In this document: piece after piece, positions 50,799-60,442 of the stretch | Numbering within the stretch: the first letter of the stretch is position 1 | Layout of the letters: each line of letters opens with the position of its first letter | DNA from: Qipengyuania vulgaris | GTDB lineage: Bacteria; Pseudomonadota; Alphaproteobacteria; Sphingomonadales; Sphingomonadaceae | Direction: 5' to 3' | Assembly: GCF_009827325.1 (NCBI RefSeq) | Contig: NZ_WTYC01000003.1 | Coordinates: 124,001 to 188,000 of the forward strand | DNA: 64,000 nucleotides | Notes under the pieces: model-generated | Told to the model about the DNA's origin: nothing | Databases searched by the model: none | Seen by the model: the letters and a program-made list of their open reading frames with translations, nothing else | Program-made: the position numbers and the translations under genes

Positions 50799-52649
50799 AT
50801 GGAACAGACACTTGTCATAGCTTTGGTGGGCATTCTCGGGATCGGGGCACAATGGGTCGCCTGGCGTACCGGACTTCCCGCGATCGTGCTGATGCTGATC
50901 GCCGGTTTCCTGGCAGGTCCGGTGCTGGGTGTCTTCGATCCTGAGCACGCGTTCGGCGCCTTGCTGGAACCCATGGTCGCGATCGGTGTCGCACTGATCC
51001 TTTTCGAGGGCGGGCTCAGCCTCGATTTCAGGGAGCTGCGGCATACCGGCAGCGCGGTCGGACGGCTCGCGACGATCGGAGTCGCATTGGGTTGGCTTTT
51101 CGGCGCATTGGCCGGGATTTACATCGCCGGCCTAGCACCTGAAGTTGCCATCCTCTTTGGCGGGATTCTCGTGGTAACAGGCCCGACGGTGGTGATCCCG
51201 CTGCTGCGGCAAAGTTCGATCAAGTCACGCCCAGCGTCGATCCTTAAGTGGGAAGCGATCGTCAACGATCCCACGGGGGCCCTCTGCGCCGTGATCGCCT
51301 ATGAATACTTTCGCAAGGTTGCCGAGCAGCCCGGCGCAACCCTGTTCGAAGTAGTGCCCCCCCTGATCATTGCCGCCCTAATCGCGGGCCTTATTGGTTA
51401 TGTTGCAGCGCTTGCTATTGCATGGTCTTTTCCGCGAGGAGCCGTGCCCGAATATCTCAAGGTTCCCGTGCTCCTCACTGCGGTCATCGGCGTCTTCGTC
51501 ATTTCCAACCTGATCGAACACGAAGCCGGCCTCGTGGCAGTGACCGTTATGGGTGTCGCGCTTGCCAATATGGACGTCACCAGCTTGCGATCCATTCATC
51601 CTTTCAAGGAGAACGTCGCGGTACTGCTGGTGTCTGGCATCTTCATCCTGCTCTCGGCCTCGCTCAGCATCGAAGATATTCGGTACATAAACTGGCCGAT
51701 CGGCCTGTTTCTGCTGGCACTCCTGTTCGTGGTCCGTCCGGCGACCATCCTGCTCAGCCTGCTCGGTAGTAAAATACCCTGGAACGAGAGGCTCTTCCTC
51801 GCCTGGATCGCTCCGCGCGGGATCGTCCTAGTCGCCATCTCGGGTCTTTTTGCCCTGCGCCTTTCGGACCTCGGGTATACCGACGGCAACCTGCTCATCG
51901 GCCTGAGCTTTGCTGTCGTCGTCGTGACTATCGTGGCACACGGGTTTACGGTGGATTTCGTGGCCAAGTTGCTCAAGGTGAAGGGCACGACACGGCCCGG
52001 GATGCTGATCGTTGGCAGCACCCCATGGACCATCGCGCTTGCCGAACAGATGCGCGACATGAAAGCGCCGGTACTCGTGGTCGATGCCAGTTGGCAACGG
52101 CTGGCTCTCGCCCGGCAAAAGGGCATTCCGTTCTATCACGGTGAAATTCTGAACGAGGCGACCGAGCATAATCTCGAGCTTGCTCCTTATCAGAACCTCG
52201 TCGCAGCGACCGAGAACGAGGCATATAACGCACTGGTCTGCAATGAGTTCGCGCATGAGATCGGTCGTGACCGGGTCTTCCAGCTAGGCGAATCGGCCGA
52301 TGGCGAAGATAAGCATGCGCTTCCTGCGAGCCTGCGAGGGCGAGCCTTGTTCGAATCCGGTTTCGGCGTGGAGGATGTCAGCGAACGCCAGCGGCAGGGG
52401 TGGGTCTTTCGGAAGACCCGGCTCTCCGAAGAATTCGACTTCGAGAAAATGCAGGAAAAGCTGCCCAACGCAGCCAACATGCTTTTGCTGGTGCGAGACA
52501 ACGGCACGATTCGCTTCTTCACACACGCGGCGAAACCAGAGCCACGAGCGGGGGATACGATCCTGAGCTTCTCACCGCCCCAAACGAAAACGGCGGAAGA
52601 AAAGGCGGCAAAGAAGGCAAGCAAGAAACAGGGGGTGCAGCCGACATGA
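50799..52649 (+). CDS. Na+/H+ antiporter (CPA1/NhaP type) with C-terminal NAD-binding-like domain
   Basis: A 616-residue membrane transporter with about 12 helices to residue 395 (start LVIALVGILGIGAQWVAW; central VNDPTGALCAVIAYEYF near 150, the family's NDP/DPT region). The C-terminal cytoplasmic part from residue 402 (PGMLIVGSTPWTIALAEQM) resembles a TrkA-N nucleotide-binding domain, suggesting regulation by NAD(H) or similar. It stabilises pH or Na+. Its stop overlaps the downstream lipoprotein start. Confidence 0.9.
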   Translation: MEQTLVIALVGILGIGAQWVAWRTGLPAIVLMLIAGFLAGPVLGVFDPEHAFGALLEPMVAIGVALILFEGGLSLDFRELRHTGSAVGRLATIGVALGWLFGALAGIYIAGLAPEVAILFGGILVVTGPTVVIPLLRQSSIKSRPASILKWEAIVNDPTGALCAVIAYEYFRKVAEQPGATLFEVVPPLIIAALIAGLIGYVAALAIAWSFPRGAVPEYLKVPVLLTAVIGVFVISNLIEHEAGLVAVTVMGVALANMDVTSLRSIHPFKENVAVLLVSGIFILLSASLSIEDIRYINWPIGLFLLALLFVVRPATILLSLLGSKIPWNERLFLAWIAPRGIVLVAISGLFALRLSDLGYTDGNLLIGLSFAVVVVTIVAHGFTVDFVAKLLKVKGTTRPGMLIVGSTPWTIALAEQMRDMKAPVLVVDASWQRLALARQKGIPFYHGEILNEATEHNLELAPYQNLVAATENEAYNALVCNEFAHEIGRDRVFQLGESADGEDKHALPASLRGRALFESGFGVEDVSERQRQGWVFRKTRLSEEFDFEKMQEKLPNAANMLLLVRDNGTIRFFTHAAKPEPRAGDTILSFSPPQTKTAEEKAAKKASKKQGVQPT

Positions 52650-53290
52650 AGCAGGCGATCAAATTGGGCGCATCGATGATGCTGATGGCAGGTACGATGG
52701 TGCTGGCGTCGTGCAAGGGGCAGGAAGAAGTCCCGGAACCTGAGCCAACGCCGACAGATGGCCCGCGCTCGATCTTTCAGGAAGATCCAGCGCAGAAAGG
52801 CGAATCCGTGATCCCGGCACCAACGCTGCCGCCCTTGGAAACAACCCTTTCCTTCGCAGACGGGACACCCGAACTGACTGAGGCGGTGAGCGCCGAATTG
52901 GCGACACTGATAGAGTCGCCGCAGGTGGAGGCAGGCGGTTCGATCATCGTGCGCGGACATTCTGATTCTGACGGGACCGACGAGGCGAATCTGAACGCGT
53001 CCCGGGAGAGGGCAGAGGCGGTCCGTGACTTCCTCGTCGAAGCCGGAATTGCTCAAGAGCGGATTGAAGTCATCGCTTTTGGCGAGCAAAACCCGGTCGA
53101 GCCTAATGCCTTGCCCGACGGTTCGCCCAACGAGGAAGGCCGAGCGGCAAACCGGCGCGTCGAGGTGACGGTCGAAACAGGGCAGCAGGCCGGGCGCGAG
53201 CAGACATTGATTGAAACCCTGAGCGAGCCTGAAGCGGCCGAAGCGCCGTCTGCGAGCCCGGGATCGAAGCCCAGTCCCCGGGCGCAATGA
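52646..53290 (+). CDS. OmpA-family lipoprotein
   Basis: A 214-residue protein from the ATG at 52646, overlapping the antiporter as ATGA. The signal peptide ends with lipobox LASC (Cys near residue 23), then a Pro/Glu linker. The OmpA-like peptidoglycan-binding domain spans about 65-185 (ETTLSFADGTPELTEAVSAE, IIVRGHSDSDGTDEANLNAS, then RAANRRVEVTVE). The acidic tail is low complexity. It probably links the outer membrane to the cell wall. Confidence 0.9.
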   Translation: MKQAIKLGASMMLMAGTMVLASCKGQEEVPEPEPTPTDGPRSIFQEDPAQKGESVIPAPTLPPLETTLSFADGTPELTEAVSAELATLIESPQVEAGGSIIVRGHSDSDGTDEANLNASRERAEAVRDFLVEAGIAQERIEVIAFGEQNPVEPNALPDGSPNEEGRAANRRVEVTVETGQQAGREQTLIETLSEPEAAEAPSASPGSKPSPRAQ

Positions 53291-53337
53291 CCGGTTGACG
53301 AATCCTTTGGAGGTGGGCATCTGCCTTCGCCCGGAGC

Positions 53338-53411
53338 GCGGGTATAGCATAGTGGTAATGCTCCAGCCTTCCAAGCTGGCTAGAGGGGTTCGATTCCCCT
53401 TACCCGCTCCA
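53338..53411 (+). tRNA. tRNA-Gly (anticodon TCC)
   Basis: 74 bases including CCA. The acceptor GCGGGTA (53338-53344) pairs with TACCCGC (53401-53407), the anticodon stem-loop CAGCCTTCCAAGCTG holds TCC, and the T-arm is AGGGGTTCGATTCCCCT. The convergent panC gene ends inside it on the other strand. Confidence 0.97.
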
Positions 53412-54285
53412 TCCGCTCTTCCCCTCGATGTATTGCGCGAACCGGCATGTTGTCGATCAAGCGTGTTCCGCCGATCCTTGCGGCGACGAAAAGTCTGGCA
53501 TTGCCGTTGTCTGCGTCGAGCGCCTCCAGGCTATCGGCATCGCGAAGTTCGGCATAGTCAACACTGTCGAACCCGCTCGCGAGCAACACTTCCTGTAAAC
53601 TGCCCAGTGAGCGACCAGCCTCGTCGCCGCCGGCCAATAGCGCAATGGCATCTCTCATAGCGCCGGGAAGGCTCGCCGCCCGCTCGCGCGCCTCGGCGGA
53701 CAGGTAGGCGTTACGGCTGCTCATCGCGACGCCGTCCGCCTCTCGTACGATACTCACGCCGTGAATGTTGTCGACATGCGGCTGCGTCAAGTCGAGGTCA
53801 CGCGCCATACGCCGGATTACCGCGAGTTGCTGCCAGTCCTTTTCGCCGAAGAAGGCCGTGTCGGGCATGACCTGATTGAACAATTTGCACACGATCGTCG
53901 CCACGCCATCGAAATGGCCGGGGCGGTTCGCCCCGCACAACCCCTCGCTTATCTCGGAAACCGAGATGTTCGTGGCGTAGCCCGCTGGGTAGACCTCATC
54001 CGCTGCCGGCGCCCACAGAAGAGCGACACCTTCTGACTCCAGTAGTTCGGAATCTCGCTGCAATTGCCGCGGATAGGCATCAAGGTCTTCGCCCGCCCCG
54101 AACTGCCGCGGATTGACGAAGATGGAGGCGACAACGTGGTCCGCAGCCTTCCGGGCGCAGCGGACTAGCGAGAGATGACCCTCGTGTAGCGCACCCATCG
54201 TAGGTACGAGCGCAATACTGCCGCCGTCCTGCCGCAGGACAGCGAGCGTATTCCTCAACAATTCGAGCGTGCGGACTGTTTGCAA
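53380..54285 (-). CDS. panC: Pantoate-beta-alanine ligase
   Basis: Joins pantoate and beta-alanine to make pantothenate. The 301-residue protein shows the LVPTMGALHEGHLSLVR motif (about 26-42), IFVNPRQFG near 55, and the KDWQQL and MSSRNAYLS motifs (about 149 and 187). Its reading frame has no stop before the tRNA-Gly gene, so the last 10 residues (about MERVRGIEPL) are encoded by the antisense of the tRNA. That tail is probably neutral. Confidence 0.94.
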   Translation of the reverse strand: MQTVRTLELLRNTLAVLRQDGGSIALVPTMGALHEGHLSLVRCARKAADHVVASIFVNPRQFGAGEDLDAYPRQLQRDSELLESEGVALLWAPAADEVYPAGYATNISVSEISEGLCGANRPGHFDGVATIVCKLFNQVMPDTAFFGEKDWQQLAVIRRMARDLDLTQPHVDNIHGVSIVREADGVAMSSRNAYLSAEARERAASLPGAMRDAIALLAGGDEAGRSLGSLQEVLLASGFDSVDYAELRDADSLEALDADNGNARLFVAARIGGTRLIDNMPVRAIHRGEERMERVRGIEPL

Positions 54286-54376
54286 CGCCGAGTCCCCTCA
54301 GATATGGTTTCGTATCCCCCGCCCTAGCGAATTCAGGGCGGCCAGCACAACGACAAGAAAAGAGCCGGACACAGCC

Positions 54377-55195
54377 TTGCCCCACGCCGCCCCGCACTGG
54401 ATTACCTTCGCCAATGAAAAAGGCGGGACGGGCAAGTCGACCACGGCTGTGCATGTCGCGATCGCGCTCGCCTATCGCGGCGCAACAGTCGTCGGTTTCG
54501 ATCTGGATCACCGGCAGCGGACGCTCGCGCGCTACATCGAAAACCGTGCGGAAACTGCCCAACGTCGCGAGATCACCCTTCCCAATATCCAGTGCCACAC
54601 GGTCCCGCCGATTCCGGAAGAGGAATTCGGCGAGATGGTTAAAGAGCATGGGAGGGATGCCGACTTCATCCTGATCGACACGCCGGGCCGGGACGATCCG
54701 CTGGCCCGTCACGCGGCAACACAGGCCGATACCCTTGTCACGCCCATGAATGACAGTTTCGTCGATTTCGACCTGATCGGACAGGTGGAAGGCGAAAGCT
54801 TCAAGGTGCGCAAGCTGTCCTTCTATGCCGAACTGATCTGGGAGGCGCGCATCAAGCGTAGCCGGAAGGGGATCGATGAGGGCCGCCCCGAAATGGATTG
54901 GGTCGTAGTCCGTAACCGGACCGGTCACACCGAGGCGCGCAATCGCAGCCGTATAGAACAGGCGCTTGCCGAGATGTCGAAGCGGGTCGGCTTCCGCGTA
55001 GCCCACGGCCTGTCCGAGCGTGTCATTTACCGCGAACTTTTCCCGTCAGGACTGACGTTGCTCGACAAGGGCCATCTCGGTGATCTGGGGACAAGCCATT
55101 TGGTCGCTCGGCAGGAGCTGCGCCAGCTCATGGCGGCACTTCGCCTACCTGAATCGAAGCGCGCAGAACTGCCACTCGAAACGATCGACGCATGA
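54377..55195 (+). CDS. mipZ: MipZ-type division-site positioning ATPase
   Basis: A 272-residue ParA-family ATPase from the TTG at 54377 (a GTG frame reaches back to 54269 but runs into panC). WITFANEKGGTGKSTTAVHV (about 8-27) is the deviant Walker A with signature Lys, DLDHRQRTLARYIENR near 44 is the MipZ-like switch region, and LIDTPGRDDPLARHAATQAD near 99 the next. In alphaproteobacteria MipZ forms gradients from the poles and blocks FtsZ. It starts an operon with a J-domain gene. Confidence 0.94.
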   Translation: MPHAAPHWITFANEKGGTGKSTTAVHVAIALAYRGATVVGFDLDHRQRTLARYIENRAETAQRREITLPNIQCHTVPPIPEEEFGEMVKEHGRDADFILIDTPGRDDPLARHAATQADTLVTPMNDSFVDFDLIGQVEGESFKVRKLSFYAELIWEARIKRSRKGIDEGRPEMDWVVVRNRTGHTEARNRSRIEQALAEMSKRVGFRVAHGLSERVIYRELFPSGLTLLDKGHLGDLGTSHLVARQELRQLMAALRLPESKRAELPLETIDA

Positions 55196-55500
55196 TCAAG
55201 GCCCTGATGCTAGTAATCGTCCTGTCGGTGCTGTTCCGATGGGCGTTAGGCAAGTGGCCTTGGGATTACCTGCGGTCGGTGCCGACCCGTACTCAATCGA
55301 TCAGGCGTGCGCGCAAGCTGCTAAATGTATCCGAGCGTGCCGATCATAAGGAAATCCGCGAAGCACATCGCCGCATGGCCGGTCTCGCACACCCCGATCG
55401 CGGGGGCAGCAAGGCGCAAATGCAGGAACTCAATGCCGCCCGCGACCTTCTCTTGGATGAGTTACCATACGACGTCCCGGAGCTTCCTAATGAACCATGA
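55192..55500 (+). CDS. Membrane-anchored J-domain protein
   Basis: A 102-residue protein with an N-terminal membrane helix (about 2-18) followed by a J domain (about 38-92): SIRRARKLLNVSERADHKEI, then the HPD motif in AGLAHPDRGGSKAQM near residue 66. Anchored short J proteins of this kind stimulate DnaK at the membrane (Tim14/Pam18-like). It overlaps mipZ by 4 bases and the phosphomannomutase start. Confidence 0.92.
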   Translation: MIKALMLVIVLSVLFRWALGKWPWDYLRSVPTRTQSIRRARKLLNVSERADHKEIREAHRRMAGLAHPDRGGSKAQMQELNAARDLLLDELPYDVPELPNEP

Positions 55501-56893
55501 ATTCGATCCCACTGTGCTACGCGAATACGACATCAGGGGGGTCATCGGAGAAACATTGGGCGCGGACGATGCCCGCGCAATCGGGCGCACCTTTGGTTCG
55601 ATGTTGCGCGATGCTGGCGGGAGCCGTGTGGCCGTGGGCTACGACGGCCGGCGTTCGTCACCCATGCTTGAACACGCCCTGGTCGAGGGCCTGACGGCCA
55701 GCGGCTGCGACGTAATGCGTGTGGGGCTAGGGGCAACGCCCATGCTGTACTATGCAGAGGCAAGCGACGGCGAGGTGGATGGCGGTATCCAGATAACCGG
55801 CAGTCATAATCCGCCCAATTACAACGGCTTCAAGATGGTCTTCCAGGGCCGTCCGTTCTTCGGAGCCGACATCCAGGAACTCGGGCGCCGTTCGGCTGCG
55901 GGCGAGTGGTCCGATGGGGCGGGTGAAGCCGAAGAACGTGACGTTCTCGATGAATATGTCGCCCGGATGCTGACTGCCTTGGGCGGGGTGGACCCTAGCC
56001 GGCTTGAAGGTATGCGGATTGGTTGGGATGCGGGCAACGGCGCTGCCGGTCCTGCCCTGGAAAAGCTGGTCGCCAAATTGCCCGGGGAACATCACCTTCT
56101 CTATACGGATGTCGACGGTGGATTTCCCAACCATCACCCCGATCCGACCGTCGAAGAAAATCTAGCGGACTTGAAGGATCTGGTCGCTGACAAGTCGCTC
56201 GATTTCGGGATCGCCTTCGACGGCGATGGAGACCGTATCGGTGCGATCGACGGCAAAGGAAGGGTGATCTGGGGCGACCAGCTTCTGATGATATATGCCG
56301 AAGACCTGCTGAGGTCGCGCAAAGGTGCCACGATCATTGCCGACGTGAAGGCCAGCAGTGCGCTGTATGATCATGTCGCGGCCTGCGGCGGAGAGCCACT
56401 GATGTGGAAGACCGGCCATTCGCTGATCAAGTCGAAGATGAAGGAGACGGGCTCGCCTCTCGCGGGCGAAATGAGCGGTCACGTATTCTTCGCCGATGAT
56501 TATTACGGTTTCGACGATGCGCTCTATGCAGGCGTGCGCCTGATGACCGCTTCCGCACGTCTCGGTAAATCTGTCACCCAGTTACGCAGCGATATGCCGC
56601 AGATGATCAACACGCCCGAAATGCGCTTCCAGGTCGATGAAAGCCGCAAATTCGCGGCGATCGAGGAGGTGAAAGAGCGTCTCTCCGACACCGATGCGGA
56701 CGTCAACGGCACCGACGGCGTGCGCGTGAACACTGCCGATGGCTGGTGGCTGCTGCGCGCGTCGAATACGCAGGACGTGCTGGTTGCGCGGGCTGAGAGC
56801 GATACCGAGGAGGGGCTCGAGCGTCTCATAGGCCAGATCGACGAGCAACTCGCGGCCTCCGGTCTCCAGAGAGGGCCACAAGCCGCACACTGA
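55490..56893 (+). CDS. Phosphomannomutase / phosphoglucomutase
   Basis: A 467-residue hexose-phosphate mutase used for nucleotide-sugar and polysaccharide synthesis. The ATG at 55490 precedes MNHEFDPTVLREYDIRGV, the normal start; the longer frame is an overlap with the J-domain gene. The phosphorylated Ser is in GGIQITGSHNPPNYNGFKM near residue 103, the Mg2+ loop in FDGDGDRIGAID near 244, and the sugar loop in GEMSGHVFFADDYY near 327. It belongs to the AlgC/PgmG-like group. Confidence 0.95.
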   Translation: MNHEFDPTVLREYDIRGVIGETLGADDARAIGRTFGSMLRDAGGSRVAVGYDGRRSSPMLEHALVEGLTASGCDVMRVGLGATPMLYYAEASDGEVDGGIQITGSHNPPNYNGFKMVFQGRPFFGADIQELGRRSAAGEWSDGAGEAEERDVLDEYVARMLTALGGVDPSRLEGMRIGWDAGNGAAGPALEKLVAKLPGEHHLLYTDVDGGFPNHHPDPTVEENLADLKDLVADKSLDFGIAFDGDGDRIGAIDGKGRVIWGDQLLMIYAEDLLRSRKGATIIADVKASSALYDHVAACGGEPLMWKTGHSLIKSKMKETGSPLAGEMSGHVFFADDYYGFDDALYAGVRLMTASARLGKSVTQLRSDMPQMINTPEMRFQVDESRKFAAIEEVKERLSDTDADVNGTDGVRVNTADGWWLLRASNTQDVLVARAESDTEEGLERLIGQIDEQLAASGLQRGPQAAH

Positions 56894-56919
56894 TCTGGCG
56901 GAATTCGATAGGGGGGAAT

Positions 56920-57768
56920 ATGCGGAAATTGGTTTGGGCGTCGATAGCGATTGGTTCGCTGGCAATCGCGAATCCGGTACTTGCGCAGGACAACGCAGCA
57001 GAGCCGGAAACGGGAGTTCCCACGCAGGATAGAATGGACGAGTTTGCCGGCATGATGGCCGGCCTTTTTCAGACCGAGCCATTGACCGGCGAAGAGCAAG
57101 CGCGACTGCCCGCGGCTCAGAACGTGGTCGGCAAGATGATGCCTGATGGCTTTTACGGCAAAATGATGGGCGACATGATGGACAAGATGATGCGTCCGAT
57201 GATGTCCATGATCGCCAGTCCTGAATTCATTCTCGGATCGCGCCTGGAAATCGACCAGGAAACGCTGGCCGGTCTTGGCGAGGCCGAGCAGATCGAAGTC
57301 GTGACCATGCTTGATCCGGCCTACGACCAGCGCGTTGATGTGATCGTATCGGTCATCACCGGAAAGATGACCGGCATGTTCTCCGCCATGGAAGGTCCGA
57401 TGCGGGAGGGCTTGTCGAAAGCCTATGCGGTCAGGTTTGACGACGCGCAGCTTGCGGATATCGCAGCCTTCTTCTCAACCCCGACCGGCGGTGTCTATGC
57501 CAAGGAATCGATGGCGCTGTTCGCCGATCCGCAGGTCATGCAGGCAAGCATCAAGGCATTACCTGCCATGATGAGCGGATTTGGCGACATGGAATCAGCG
57601 ATGAAGGAGGCGATGGCTTCGCTGCCGAGCGAGCGGCAATTCGCCGACCTCACTACCGAACAACGAAACCGGCTGGCCGCTCTTCTGGGGGTAAATGCCG
57701 ACAACTTGGCCGATATCGTCAAGCCGCCCAAGCCGGTGGAGGCATCGCACGACGGTCACGGCCAGTAG
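56920..57768 (+). CDS. Exported DUF2059 protein
   Basis: A 282-residue protein with a signal peptide (about 1-22). Met-rich stretches (FYGKMMGDMMDKMMRPMMSM, about 73-92) precede a DUF2059-like helical domain (FDDAQLADIAAFFSTPTGG near 168). Histidines end the chain (SHDGHGQ). The Met/His content suggests metal contact, but the function of DUF2059 proteins is unknown. It lies between the mutase and the helicase. Confidence 0.82.
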   Translation: MRKLVWASIAIGSLAIANPVLAQDNAAEPETGVPTQDRMDEFAGMMAGLFQTEPLTGEEQARLPAAQNVVGKMMPDGFYGKMMGDMMDKMMRPMMSMIASPEFILGSRLEIDQETLAGLGEAEQIEVVTMLDPAYDQRVDVIVSVITGKMTGMFSAMEGPMREGLSKAYAVRFDDAQLADIAAFFSTPTGGVYAKESMALFADPQVMQASIKALPAMMSGFGDMESAMKEAMASLPSERQFADLTTEQRNRLAALLGVNADNLADIVKPPKPVEASHDGHGQ

Positions 57769-57830
57769 GAGTTCGCAGAGCCGACCTGTAGCGGTGGAAC
57801 TGAAATGGTCGTTGCATCGCTTATCCCGTG

Positions 57831-60293
57831 ATGTCGCCGATTGTTCCGCCAGAGCTGAAAGACTGGTTCGCTGGACGCGGGTGGCGAGTCCGGCGGCATC
57901 AGGTCGACATGCTGACTGCGAGCGATGCCGGGCGGCACGCATTACTGGTGGCAGATACCGGGGCGGGCAAGACGCTGGCCGGCTTTCTGCCGACGCTGAC
58001 GGATTTCACGCCCTCACGCCTGAATGGCGGCGATCCGCCCGAAGGATTACACACGCTGTATGTGTCCCCGCTCAAGGCGCTGGCGCACGATGTGCAGCGA
58101 AACCTGCTGACGCCGATAGAAGAGATTGGGCTGCCGATCCGGGCCGAAACTCGCAGCGGCGACACGCCGTCTGACCGGAAGAAGCGCCAGCGTACCCGGC
58201 CGCCACATGTCCTGCTGACCACACCCGAAAGCCTTTCGCTGCTGTTATCCTATCCCGACAGTTTAGAAATGTTTTCCGGGCTAAAGCGCGTGGTGATCGA
58301 CGAAGTTCACGCCTTCGCCAACGGCAAGCGCGGGGACCTGCTGGCGCTGGCTCTCTCTCGCCTTCAGGCAATTGCTCCGCAGATGCAGCGTGCGGCACTC
58401 TCGGCGACGGTGGCCCAGCCTGAAGCATTCCGTGAGTGGCTGGCACCATGGGGTGATATCGACAGCGTCGAACTGGTCGAAGGCGAAAGTGGCGCTCCCG
58501 CCGAAGTCGAGATCCTCCTGCCCGAGGAAGAGCGCGTTCCTTGGGGCGGCCATGCGGCGACTTGGGCCATTCCGCAGCTCTACGAGGAGATAAGGCGCAA
58601 CAACACGACGCTTGTGTTCACCAACACGCGCTTCCTTGCCGAGTATATCTTCCAGCATCTGTGGGATGTAAACGAAGACAAGCTCCCGATCGGGATTCAT
58701 CATGGTTCACTTTCGAAGGAGGCGCGTCGCAAGGTTGAAGGGGCCATGGCGCGGGGCGAACTGCGCGCGCTTGTCGCGACCGCCAGCCTCGATCTTGGTG
58801 TAGACTGGGGCGATATCGACTTGGTGGTCCAAATGGGCGCGCCGAAAGGCTCCTCGCGCCTGCTCCAGCGGATCGGTCGTGCCAACCACCGTTTAGACCA
58901 GCCCAGCCGCGCGCTGCTCGTCCCCGGCAACCGGTTCGAATTCCTTGAGGCGACTGCTGCGAAGGAAGCCGTAGACGAGGGCATGCGCGACGGTGAGGAC
59001 TTTCGGCCCGGCGGGCTCGATGTGCTGGCGCAGCATGTCATGGCCTGCACTTGCGCCTCTCCGTTCCAGGAGGACGAACTTCTGCGCGAAATACGTTCGA
59101 GCCTTGCCTATGCCTGGGTTGACGAGGACGTGTGGCAACGCGTTGTGACATTCGTCGCGACCGGTGGTTATGCTTTGCAGGCCTATGACAAGTTCAAGCG
59201 TATCCTGCGCGACAAGCAGGGCGTCTGGCGGCTGACCCATCCCGAGCAGGCGGCGCGGCATCGTCTGAATGCCGGCATCATCATCGATAGCGAGATGCTG
59301 GAAGTGCGGATCAATTCGGGACGCGGGCGTGGTGGTCGCAGCCTGGGCAAGATCGAAGAGCGATTCGCCGCTTCGCTTTCACCTGGTGATACCTTCGCAT
59401 TTGCGGGCATGAGCCTCGAAGTCGTCAAACTGCAGGACATGGAGGTGTTGGTAAAGGCCGCCACCTCCAATGCGATGATACCGAGCTACGGCGGGGCGCG
59501 TATGCCCTTGACCACGCATCTTGCGGAACGTGTGCGCACCATGCTGGTCGACCGCGCAGGCTGGGCGCGGTTTCCCGACGACGTGCGTGAGTGGCTGGAA
59601 ATGCAGGACTGGCGCTCACAAATGCCGGGGCCCGGGCAATTGCTGGTTGAAAGTTTCCCGCACGCTAAACGGTATTACAGCGTCTACTATACCTTCGAAG
59701 GGTGGAACGCGAACCAGAGCCTCGGAATGCTCATAACGCGCCGGATGGAGGATCGCGGGCTGATGCCGGGCGGTTTTGTGGCTAACGACTATTCTCTCGC
59801 CGTCTGGGGCCTGAAGCCGGTGGACGATCCGGCACCGCTGCTATCGCCCGACATCCTGCAGGAAGAGTTTGTCGAATGGGTTCAGAACTCGCACCTGCTG
59901 CGCCGCGCTTTTCGCGAAGTCGCAGTGATCGGCGGGCTGGTCGAGCGACAACATCCGGGCAAGAGGAAGACCGGCAAGCAGGTCACCTTTTCGACGGATC
60001 TCATTTACGATGTCCTGCGCAAATACGAACCGAATCACGTTCTGCTCGAAGCGGCCTGGGCCGATGCCCGCACGCGCATGACCGACGTGGCAAGGCTGGG
60101 CAACTTGCTCGACCGCTCGGCCGAGCAGCTCGTCCATATCGAGCTCGACCGGGTCAGTCCGCTGGCTGTGCCGGTAATGGTGATGATCGGCCGCGAGGCG
60201 ACCCCGCAAGGGTCGGTCGACGACGAGCTGCTGTTAGAGGCGGAGAGCCTCGCGGGAGCAGCTATGCGGGTGGAGGACCTGCCGAAAACCTGA
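57831..60293 (+). CDS. Ligase-associated DNA damage response DEXH-box helicase
   Basis: An 820-residue Lhr-type superfamily 2 helicase, the length expected for the ligase-associated family. The ATG at 57831 was chosen over the GTG one codon earlier. Walker A is ADTGAGKTLAGFLP near residue 43, the DEVH box VIDEVHAFANG near 155, motif III SATVAQPEAF near 188, and motif VI LQRIGRANHR near 344. The second half is the WH/Lhr-core-like region. Usually it is encoded with an ATP-dependent ligase, an exonuclease and a phosphoesterase. None is next to it here. Confidence 0.93.
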   Translation: MSPIVPPELKDWFAGRGWRVRRHQVDMLTASDAGRHALLVADTGAGKTLAGFLPTLTDFTPSRLNGGDPPEGLHTLYVSPLKALAHDVQRNLLTPIEEIGLPIRAETRSGDTPSDRKKRQRTRPPHVLLTTPESLSLLLSYPDSLEMFSGLKRVVIDEVHAFANGKRGDLLALALSRLQAIAPQMQRAALSATVAQPEAFREWLAPWGDIDSVELVEGESGAPAEVEILLPEEERVPWGGHAATWAIPQLYEEIRRNNTTLVFTNTRFLAEYIFQHLWDVNEDKLPIGIHHGSLSKEARRKVEGAMARGELRALVATASLDLGVDWGDIDLVVQMGAPKGSSRLLQRIGRANHRLDQPSRALLVPGNRFEFLEATAAKEAVDEGMRDGEDFRPGGLDVLAQHVMACTCASPFQEDELLREIRSSLAYAWVDEDVWQRVVTFVATGGYALQAYDKFKRILRDKQGVWRLTHPEQAARHRLNAGIIIDSEMLEVRINSGRGRGGRSLGKIEERFAASLSPGDTFAFAGMSLEVVKLQDMEVLVKAATSNAMIPSYGGARMPLTTHLAERVRTMLVDRAGWARFPDDVREWLEMQDWRSQMPGPGQLLVESFPHAKRYYSVYYTFEGWNANQSLGMLITRRMEDRGLMPGGFVANDYSLAVWGLKPVDDPAPLLSPDILQEEFVEWVQNSHLLRRAFREVAVIGGLVERQHPGKRKTGKQVTFSTDLIYDVLRKYEPNHVLLEAAWADARTRMTDVARLGNLLDRSAEQLVHIELDRVSPLAVPVMVMIGREATPQGSVDDELLLEAESLAGAAMRVEDLPKT

Positions 60294-60442
60294 TTTTCGC
60301 GCAGTATGGGTGGCTCCGTCTAGAGCTGGATATCGGTCCCCAGACGTCAACGGGCGCGATTGCTTTCGGCTTCCTTCGGATGTGAGTCTTGATCCTTGCA
60401 GAAGCGACGACGAAGCGACCGTCACTGTAACAAACCAAGCGT

